Part shown: one piece after another, positions 1 to 5,616 of the stretch
How positions within the stretch are numbered: the stretch's first letter is position 1
Layout of the letters: each line of letters begins with the position of its first letter
Source: Desulfobacter sp.
Lineage (GTDB): Bacteria > Desulfobacterota > Desulfobacteria > Desulfobacterales > Desulfobacteraceae
Assembly: GCA_030145005.1 (NCBI GenBank)
Contig: JAQYWJ010000005.1
Span: 3,929 to 25,912 of the forward strand
Length of the DNA stretch: 21,984 nt
Direction of reading: 5' to 3'
Notes under the pieces: generated by a model
Database searches by the model: none
What the model was told of the DNA's origin: nothing
Seen by the model: the letters and a program-made list of their open reading frames with translations, nothing else
Position numbers and translations under genes: made by a program

Positions 1-1361
1 AAATCAAGGTCGCCATTGCCATGGGTATTTTTGTGGTCCTGTGTTTCTTAACCGAGTGCATTCCCTTGCCGGCCGTTGCCTTCTGTATTGGCCTGATCCT
101 GGTGTTCACCGGCGTAATCAGCCGTCAGCAGGTGGCCATGCTTTACTGGTCTGATGCCTGCTGGTTCATCATGGGTTCGCTGATGTTTGCAGCCGCCTTT
201 GTAAAAACCGGGGTGGACAAACGGGTGTGCATGATGATGTTCAAGCGCCTGGCCGTCCCCAATCCCAAATGGATCACCCTGATCTTTTTTTTAATTATTA
301 CGCCTTTAGCGGCCTTTATATCCGACCATGCCCTGGCGGCCATGTTCTTACCCATTGGTATGCTGCTCTATCAGAACAGTCTGACCGAAGAGGTGCCCGA
401 GGACAAAGAGCTTGCCAAAATGTTGATGATCGCCATTGCCATGGCCTGTAACATCGGTGGTCCGGGCGCACCTTCCGGCGGTGCCAGAAACGTTATCATG
501 ATGACCTATCTTACCGATATGTTCGGCCTTGATATCGGTTACTTCCAGTGGGTCACCTATTGTTTCCCCTTTCTCATCGCCATGATTCCGATTTCCTGGT
601 TTATCATCAACATACGCTTCAAGCCTAAAACCGTTAGCCTGGCACCTGCCATGAATCACCTGCGCCGTGAAATCGACCGCATGGGTGCCTGGAACAAGCA
701 GCAGGTCTGGGCCCTGATAATCTTCCTGATCATGGTTTTCGGCTGGTTTACGGAAAAAGCCTTTTACAATATGGGTATCTACCCCATTCGCCTGGGTATC
801 GGCGTTATTGCCGTAGCCGGTGCCATCGCCTACATCTTGGCCGGCGTGGTCAACTGGCGCGACTACCAGGACCGTGTGGACTGGGGTGTTGTCTGGCTCT
901 ATGCCGGGGCCATCATCTTTGGCCGGACCCTGGATTCAACGGGCGCGGCATACTGGCTGGCCCGGTCCGCCATTGAGTTTTTAGCCAATTTCGGCATGGA
1001 TTCAGGCCTGCCGCTGATGGCCGTATCCAACGGGCTGACCTCGATCCTGACCAACCTCATGGCTGACGGCCCTGCGGCTGCATCCGTAGGCCCCATCACC
1101 CTGAACATGGCCGGCATGGTTCATCCGGGCAGCGCCTATCTGCCCTTCATGGCCATGGCCACGGCAATGGCGTCATCCTTTGCATACTGCCTGATCATCG
1201 GCACGCCCCCCAACGCCATTGTATATGCCAGCGGTTACCTGGAACCCAAAGATTACCTGAGAGCCGGTATCCCTTTGTTCTTTTTTGCCAACGTCGTACT
1301 GCTGCTGCTCACCGGCGTTTACTGGACCTTTAGAGGATTCGGCACCTTGCCCGGATTCTGA
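1..1361 (+). CDS. DASS/SLC13-family anion:sodium symporter-like permease (5'-partial)
   Basis: Inner-membrane carrier of the divalent anion:Na+ symporter (SLC13/DASS) family, whose members move sulfate or di- and tricarboxylates. The frame is open to the window edge (first whole codon at nt 3), so the start lies upstream; about 450 codons are present against roughly 470-525 for the family. The visible part is almost entirely hydrophobic helices. Family landmarks are a glycine-rich loop (GGPGAPSGG, near nt 460-485) and the late IIGTPPNAIVYASG motif (nt 1195-1236). The two re-entrant hairpin tips that read SNT in the structurally known member VcINDY read SDH (nt 321-329) and ADG (nt 1062-1070) here. 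It resembles the second carrier at 11037. A 45-residue membrane protein and a Yip1-like protein follow closely. The substrate cannot be told from sequence; sulfate or an organic acid are both possible. Confidence 0.85.
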   Translation, partial: IKVAIAMGIFVVLCFLTECIPLPAVAFCIGLILVFTGVISRQQVAMLYWSDACWFIMGSLMFAAAFVKTGVDKRVCMMMFKRLAVPNPKWITLIFFLIITPLAAFISDHALAAMFLPIGMLLYQNSLTEEVPEDKELAKMLMIAIAMACNIGGPGAPSGGARNVIMMTYLTDMFGLDIGYFQWVTYCFPFLIAMIPISWFIINIRFKPKTVSLAPAMNHLRREIDRMGAWNKQQVWALIIFLIMVFGWFTEKAFYNMGIYPIRLGIGVIAVAGAIAYILAGVVNWRDYQDRVDWGVVWLYAGAIIFGRTLDSTGAAYWLARSAIEFLANFGMDSGLPLMAVSNGLTSILTNLMADGPAAASVGPITLNMAGMVHPGSAYLPFMAMATAMASSFAYCLIIGTPPNAIVYASGYLEPKDYLRAGIPLFFFANVVLLLLTGVYWTFRGFGTLPGF

Positions 1362-1384
1362 CAGAATTTTTTAAGGAGGTCGAT

Positions 1385-1522
1385 ATGACACAGATGTCAA
1401 AAAAAACAAACGCCCAAACAACCAAAAGCAGAATCTACTTTTCAAAAAAGACAGAACGGCGAATATTTTTTTACATGACGCTGATCATGCTTGCCGCAGG
1501 GATTATAAGCAAGCTGTTTTAA
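1385..1522 (+). CDS. Small single-helix membrane protein, 45 aa
   Basis: A short open reading frame of 45 codons, 23 bp after the carrier, with a near-perfect ribosome binding site (AAGGAGGT at 1373-1380, 4 nt before the ATG). The first 26 residues are polar and strongly basic (K, R, T). The rest (about residues 27-45, starting IFFYMTLIMLAAG) forms one hydrophobic helix ending in KLF. This basic-then-hydrophobic layout suggests an N-in single-pass inner-membrane peptide. I do not recognise a family. Its position right behind the carrier and its strong ribosome binding site suggest an accessory peptide of the transporter; that role is inference. Coding status rests on the ribosome binding site and composition, not on homology. 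Confidence 0.6.
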   Translation: MTQMSKKTNAQTTKSRIYFSKKTERRIFFYMTLIMLAAGIISKLF

Positions 1523-1591
1523 ACAAAGGTTTATAAAGACAACCCAGTGAAGAGCCTTTCAGAATATGCCTTTTCGCCTAAGGAGGATGAA

Positions 1592-2125
1592 ATGAATACA
1601 CCAGCGGCACTTTCGGCATTGAAATTTTACAACCAGGGTGTGATCCGGCTGCTCATCGAACCGGTCCTGTTTTTTGCAGAGCTGCCTGCGGTCCATACCA
1701 CGGGCAGGGCCCTAGGGTTTACAGCCCTGTGTGCCGGGTTTTATGCCGGTGCAGGACTGCTTACAGGCCCTGGTCCCCAATCTCCTGTGGTCATGGCATT
1801 GATCTATTTTATCAATGCGGCAGGCATGGTGCTCATCAGTTCCATCACGGGCTTTTGCACCATGGCGATGATCAACGGCAAAAAGCAAGGCTTTTCCCTG
1901 GTGTTCGGGCTTTACGCCTATGCGTCGGGGATCACCATGCTCATCTCATGGCTTCCCTTCATGCTCTGGTTCACGGAGCCGTGGAAATACTGGTTGGTCT
2001 ATACGGGATTTCGACAAAGCTGCGGCCTGTCCAAAGCCCGGGCGATTACCGTCCTTTTGATATCTGTGCCTGTCCAGTGGTGCCTGATTTATTCGGCCAT
2101 AACAGCATTCACCGGCCGTGTGTAA
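1592..2125 (+). CDS. Yip1-domain-like integral membrane protein
   Basis: Polytopic membrane protein of 177 residues. The ATG at 1592 is chosen because AAGGAGG at 1580-1586 lies 5 nt before it; an in-frame GTG at 1547 would add 15 residues but has no ribosome binding site. Hydrophobic segments lie at about residues 38-57, 64-94, 99-126 and 148-172, preceded by an amphipathic stretch (IRLLIEPVLFFAELP) that resembles the start of bacterial Yip1-like proteins. No catalytic motif is visible. It lies between a DASS carrier with its small peptide and a receiver-CBS regulator, all on one strand with gaps under 70 bp, so it is probably co-transcribed with the carrier. Family assignment is by general resemblance; the function is unknown. 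Confidence 0.6.
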   Translation: MNTPAALSALKFYNQGVIRLLIEPVLFFAELPAVHTTGRALGFTALCAGFYAGAGLLTGPGPQSPVVMALIYFINAAGMVLISSITGFCTMAMINGKKQGFSLVFGLYAYASGITMLISWLPFMLWFTEPWKYWLVYTGFRQSCGLSKARAITVLLISVPVQWCLIYSAITAFTGRV

Positions 2126-2153
2126 AATATATTTTAAATAGGAGCAATATAAA

Positions 2154-3068
2154 ATGAAACAACCCATAAAGGTCTTAATGGTTGATGATGAAAAACGGTT
2201 CAGGGAAACGACGCGCAAAATTCTGGAGCGTAATGGCTTTGAGACCATTCTTGCGGAAAACGGCGCCAAAGCCCTGCAATGCCTGGATCAGTCGCCGGAT
2301 GTGGCCATTCTGGACATCCGCATGCCCGGCATGGACGGGCATGAGGTCCTTGAAAAAATGATTAAATTAAAACCCGATTTGCCCGTGATCATGCTCACGG
2401 GCCATGGAGATAAGGATTCGGCAGAACAGTCCCTGGTACTAGGTGCCTTTGACTACCTGTCAAAGCCTTGTGACATTGACCTTTTGTCTGATAAGATCCG
2501 GGAAGCCTGCCGGAGTAAACAACAGACGGGGAAAATGGAAGAGGACCTGGTGGGTTCGGCGATGATCCCATTAAGTGCGTATACCACCATTAACGAGGAT
2601 GCCACCATTGACGAATCTATCCAGGAACTTAAAACCTCTTTTGTAACGCTTCCGACCTCGGACCTGATCATGGAAACCGGCCACAGGTCCATACTGGTCA
2701 TGGACAAGAACAGGCAGATCCAAGGCATTCTCACCATCCGCGACCTTTTAAAACGGATTCTGCCAGGCTACCTGACCTCGACTAAGCCGGCCACGGCGGA
2801 TTCCATCCAATACTCCCCCATGTTCTGGCGGGGGATGTTCACAAGCGCCGTAGAACAGATCCGCGCGTTGACCATCAGTGAGCTTATGTCCCCGGTACCC
2901 ATATCCATTGATGCGGAATCCACTCTGATGGAAGCTGCCTGGATCATGGTGGACCATCACCAGCGCCGTCTTATTGTCACTGAAGACGGCAAACCTACAG
3001 GGGTGATCAGGGAACAAGACCTGTTTTTTCAAATGGGAAAACACCTGATTCCCCCAAGATTAAGGTAG
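2154..3068 (+). CDS. Response regulator with receiver domain and C-terminal CBS pair
   Basis: Cytoplasmic regulator of 304 residues. The receiver domain (about 5-120) has the acidic pair D11/D12, phosphoacceptor D54 (LDIRMPGMDG), T82 and K104 (LSKP), so it should accept phosphate. In place of a DNA-binding domain it carries two CBS motifs, about residues 135-205 and 235-300, the second with the ISELMSPVPISID signature. CBS pairs usually bind adenine nucleotides, so the protein may combine phosphorylation with energy-charge sensing. The start has an AGGAG about 8 nt upstream. The neighbours are a Yip1-like protein and a universal stress protein, itself from a nucleotide-binding family. Two scraps of a second copy of this gene survive at 4256-4397, showing that the region was once duplicated. 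The output partner is unknown. Confidence 0.85.
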   Translation: MKQPIKVLMVDDEKRFRETTRKILERNGFETILAENGAKALQCLDQSPDVAILDIRMPGMDGHEVLEKMIKLKPDLPVIMLTGHGDKDSAEQSLVLGAFDYLSKPCDIDLLSDKIREACRSKQQTGKMEEDLVGSAMIPLSAYTTINEDATIDESIQELKTSFVTLPTSDLIMETGHRSILVMDKNRQIQGILTIRDLLKRILPGYLTSTKPATADSIQYSPMFWRGMFTSAVEQIRALTISELMSPVPISIDAESTLMEAAWIMVDHHQRRLIVTEDGKPTGVIREQDLFFQMGKHLIPPRLR

Positions 3069-3100
3069 GCCCGGATATCATCCATTAAAAAAAGCCCCTC

Positions 3101-3131
3101 CCCGGGTCTGGTCCCAATCAACCAGCCCGGG
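3101..3131 (+). promoter_or_regulatory. Conserved hairpin before the first usp ribosome binding site
   Basis: Inverted repeat with arms CCCGGGTCTGG (3101-3111) and CCAGCCCGGG (3122-3131), giving a 10-bp stem with one bulged base and a 10-nt loop (TCCCAATCAA). It ends 9 nt before the AAAGGAGG of the usp gene, leaving that site free. The same structure, with arm changes that preserve pairing, precedes the second usp gene. It could stabilise the mRNA 5' end or affect read-through; no T-run follows, so an intrinsic terminator is unlikely. Confidence 0.5.
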
Positions 3132-3151
3132 ATTTTCCAAAGGAGGTCCCC

Positions 3152-4087
3152 ATGTCAGACAAGAAAAAAATATTAGTTACCCTTGACGGCTCAAAACGTT
3201 CGGGAAGGAGCGTTGACTATCTATGCAGATTCAAACCGTTTAGAAACAGTAAAGTGACTTTATTTAACATAACAACGCCCGTGCCCGAAGCCTATTATGA
3301 TCTGACCCAGGATTTCTTTAACAAAATTGCCGTATCCCAGGTAAAGGCCTGGGAAACAGGCCAGAAAACAATAATGACCGAATTTCTCAAAGAGGCACGG
3401 CAAAAAATGATAGCTGCCGGTTATGCGCCGGACAATATCGAATTCAAACTAATCAGCCGGGAAAAGGGGATTGCCAGGGGCATTCTCAACGAAATCAAAA
3501 ACAATCAATACCACGGCCTTGTCATCCGCAGAAAGGGAAGTGCAAACTCCATTATCGGTGTAACCATGGGTGGCGTAGCTGCCAAGCTGGTGGAAAAAGC
3601 AGACTTTATCCCTTTGATGATTGCCGGAACCCGTGAGATCCAGCACGACCTGTGCATCGCGGTTGACGGTTCCACAGGGTCCAAGCACGCTATCCAATAC
3701 ACAGCCGATATGATGGGAAAAACAAACTGCCGTATTCTTCTTTGCGCGATTATGCGCTCTACAGTGATAGATTCAGAGCCTGAAGGAAAGGCGGCCCCCT
3801 TTTTAGACATGTCTCTTCAAGCCAAACACCAACTCAATGAAGCCATGGCCGAGGCAAAACAGACCCTGACCCAGGCAGGAATATCGAAAGACCGAATCGG
3901 AGCCCGTCTTATCCAGGGTGCCCAGAGTCGGGCAGGCGCTCTTCTGGACACGGCCCGGGCTGAAAAATGCGACACTATTGTCATGGGCCGCAAGGGGATG
4001 TCGGACGTTGACAATTTCGATCTGGGACGAATTCCCAGGAAAATTATTTTCGCGTCCAGAAAATTTACGATTTGGCTGATTCCATGA
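3152..4087 (+). CDS. Tandem-domain universal stress protein (UspA family), copy 1
   Basis: Cytoplasmic protein of 311 residues made of two UspA-type alpha/beta domains (about 5-155 and 160-311). Each begins with the typical beta-strand and acidic residue (ILVTLDGSKRSGRS; LCIAVDGSTGSKHA). The second has the late strand CDTIVMGRKG. The canonical ATP-binding signature (G-x2-G-x9-G-S/T) is not intact in either domain: VIRRKGSANSIIGVTMGG and MGRKGMSDVDNFDLG keep only parts. ATP binding is therefore uncertain. The start is clear: AAAGGAGG lies 6 nt before the ATG. By eye about four fifths of residues match the second copy at 4670, the result of a local duplication. It was once followed by its own Pat-like gene, of which only the first ~150 bp remain. 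Confidence 0.9.
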   Translation: MSDKKKILVTLDGSKRSGRSVDYLCRFKPFRNSKVTLFNITTPVPEAYYDLTQDFFNKIAVSQVKAWETGQKTIMTEFLKEARQKMIAAGYAPDNIEFKLISREKGIARGILNEIKNNQYHGLVIRRKGSANSIIGVTMGGVAAKLVEKADFIPLMIAGTREIQHDLCIAVDGSTGSKHAIQYTADMMGKTNCRILLCAIMRSTVIDSEPEGKAAPFLDMSLQAKHQLNEAMAEAKQTLTQAGISKDRIGARLIQGAQSRAGALLDTARAEKCDTIVMGRKGMSDVDNFDLGRIPRKIIFASRKFTIWLIP

Positions 4088-4108
4088 CCTATGTTTAAGG
4101 AGCGTTAC

Positions 4109-4282
4109 ATGAGAACACAAAATTTATCCAGAATATTCAACCCCGGATCCATTGCCGTGATCGGTGCTGGTGACGAACAGAACCGGATGGGTCATACCCT
4201 GGTACGCAACATCATTGAGGGCGGATTTAAGGGCGCCGTCTATCCTGTTAATCCGGATCATGCTCACGGGCCATGGAGATAA
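4109..4282 (+). pseudogene. Truncated 5' end of a second Pat-like gene
   Basis: The first 51 or so codons closely match the N-terminus of the full gene at 5617 (RTQNLSRIFNPGSIAVIGAG against ATQNLSRIFNPGSIAVVGAG), including a ribosome binding site (AAGGAG) and start. The match stops at the CoA-binding domain (…VYPVNPDHA). The frame then runs into a scrap of the receiver-CBS gene in the wrong frame and stops at 4280-4282. The junction shares the 8 bp GATCATGC with both parents, as expected of end-joining or slippage at microhomology. A 57-residue peptide could still be made, but it lacks any complete domain. Confidence 0.85.
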
Positions 4283-4397
4283 GGATTCGACCACCAGCGC
4301 CGTCTTATTGTCACTGAAGACGGCAAACCCACAGGGGTGATCAGGGAGCAAGACCTGTTTTTTGAAATGGGAAAACACCTTATTCCCCCAAGATTAA
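4256..4397 (+). pseudogene. Internally deleted remnant of the receiver-CBS gene
   Basis: Positions 4256-4289 repeat 2387-2420 of the intact gene exactly (codes MLTGHGDKDS), and 4292-4397 repeat about 2958-3063 with a handful of substitutions (codes DHQRRLIVTEDGKPTGVIRE and on to the IPPRL end). Roughly 540 bp between them are missing and the two pieces are in different frames. The original stop is not present, because the codons after PPRL differ. This is what is left of the second copy's regulator gene. Confidence 0.9.
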
Positions 4398-4421
4398 AGA
4401 ACGTCAATGGCTGGCACCTAA

Positions 4422-4610
4422 AAGTTGCATTCGGGTGTTCCTTAGGAATAGATTCTTTCGGTCTCGCAGGATATTGGCCTTGATATGCTGGTGCTTAGCC
4501 CCAGGGGCCGAAGCCGTCCGGCTAAATTTACCCTGGGCAGCACCATAGAAAAAATATTTCGTCACAGCCCGTTGCCTGTGTTACGCTTAGACATAGATAT
4601 CATCCATTAA
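4422..4610 (+). pseudogene. C-terminal remnant of a third, distinct usp gene
   Basis: Read in the frame of nt 4470, this stretch codes …GVP*E*ILSVSQDIGLD, then MLVLSPRGRSRPAKFTLGST, then IEKIFRHSPLPVLRLD before TAA at 4608-4610. That is the classic end of a UspA domain, with the ATP-site pattern G-x9-G-S/T in GRSRPAKFTLGST. It is unlike the two intact usp genes here, which have degenerate sites, so it comes from a different paralogue. Two TAG codons (4443-4445 and 4449-4451) interrupt it and no N-terminal part or start is present. It lies where the intact first unit has only a short gap between regulator and usp. Confidence 0.75.
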
Positions 4611-4619
4611 AAAAGCACC

Positions 4620-4650
4620 CCCGGGTTCGGACCCAATCAACCAACCCGGG
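4620..4650 (+). promoter_or_regulatory. Conserved hairpin before the second usp ribosome binding site
   Basis: Arms CCCGGGTTCGG (4620-4630) and CCAACCCGGG (4641-4650) around the loop ACCCAATCAA form a 10-bp stem with one bulge, 7 nt before AAAGGAG. Compared with the first copy, the right arm has A for G and the left arm has T at the matching place, so pairing is kept despite change. Confidence 0.5.
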
Positions 4651-4669
4651 ATTTTCCAAAGGAGATCCC

Positions 4670-5602
4670 ATGTCAGACGAAAAAAAAATATTAGTAACCC
4701 TTGACGGCTCAAAACGTTCGGGAAGGAGCGTTGACTATCTGTGCAGATTCAAACCGTTTAGAAACAGGAAAGTAACCTTATTTAACATAACAACCCCTGT
4801 ACCTGAAGCCTATTATGATCTGACCCGGGATTCCTTCAGCAAAATCCCCGGATCCCAGATAAAGGACTGGGAAATGGGACAGAAAACAATAATGACCGAA
4901 TTTCTTAAAGAGGCACGCCGGAAAATGATTGCTGCCGGTTATAAGCCGGACAATATCGAACTCAAGCTTAACAGCCTGGAAAAGGGCGTTGCCAGGGACA
5001 TTCTCAACGAAATTGAGAACAATGAATACCACAGCCTTGTCATCCGCAGAAGGGGAAGTGCAAACGCCATGCTCGGCGTCACCATGGGTGGCGTAGCTGC
5101 CAAGCTGGTGGAAAAAGCAGACTCTATTCCTTTGATAATTGCCGGAACCCGTGAGATCCAGCACGACCTGTGCATCGCTGTTGACGGTTCCCCAGGATCC
5201 AAACGCGCGATCCAGTACACGGCCGATGTGATGGCAAAAACAAACTGCCGCATTCTTCTTTGCGCAATCATGCGCACCACAGTGACAGATTCAGTGCCTG
5301 AAGGAAAGGACCCCTTTGTAGACATGTCTCTTCAAGCCAAACGTACACTTGATGAAGCCCTGGCCGAGGCAAAAGAGATCCTGACCCAGGCAGGAATACC
5401 GGAAGACCAGATCGAAACCCGTCTTATCCAGGGTGCCCAGAGCCGGGCAGGCGCTCTTCTGGACAAGGCCAGGGCTGCAAAATGCGACACCATTGTCATG
5501 GGCCGCAAGGGAGTGTCGGACGTTGAAAATTTCGATCTGGGACGAATCCCCAGAAAAATCATTTACGCGTCCAGAAAATTTACGATTTGGCTGATTCCTT
5601 AA
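4670..5602 (+). CDS. Tandem-domain universal stress protein (UspA family), copy 2
   Basis: Cytoplasmic protein of 310 residues with two UspA-like domains (about 5-155 and 160-310), collinear with the copy at 3152; one residue shorter because of a small gap in the loop after PEGK. AAAGGAG precedes the ATG. Like its twin it keeps the strand-1 acidic residue in each domain (VTLDGS, IAVDGS) but has lost a full G-x2-G-x9-G-S/T signature, ending in RKIIYASRKFTIWLIP. Most differences are conservative and neither copy has a stop, so both look functional. The Pat-like gene begins 14 bp downstream, so the two are very likely co-translated. In mycobacteria a Pat-type enzyme acetylates a universal stress protein, which makes the pairing suggestive here. 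Confidence 0.9.
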   Translation: MSDEKKILVTLDGSKRSGRSVDYLCRFKPFRNRKVTLFNITTPVPEAYYDLTRDSFSKIPGSQIKDWEMGQKTIMTEFLKEARRKMIAAGYKPDNIELKLNSLEKGVARDILNEIENNEYHSLVIRRRGSANAMLGVTMGGVAAKLVEKADSIPLIIAGTREIQHDLCIAVDGSPGSKRAIQYTADVMAKTNCRILLCAIMRTTVTDSVPEGKDPFVDMSLQAKRTLDEALAEAKEILTQAGIPEDQIETRLIQGAQSRAGALLDKARAAKCDTIVMGRKGVSDVENFDLGRIPRKIIYASRKFTIWLIP

Positions 5603-5616
5603 CATAGGAGGGACCA

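Noticed and set aside
1547..1591. Longer GTG start for the Yip1-like protein
   Set aside because: No ribosome binding site, whereas ATG 1592 has AAGGAGG at ideal spacing.
1729..2157. Overlapping 142-codon frame within the Yip1-like gene
   Set aside because: A shadow frame rich in H, R and C residues with no ribosome binding site; the membrane-protein frame is clearly the coding one.
4411..4429. Sigma54-like TGGCAC and TTGCA
   Set aside because: The spacer is 7 bp instead of 5, and the site lies in the decayed region between the usp genes.
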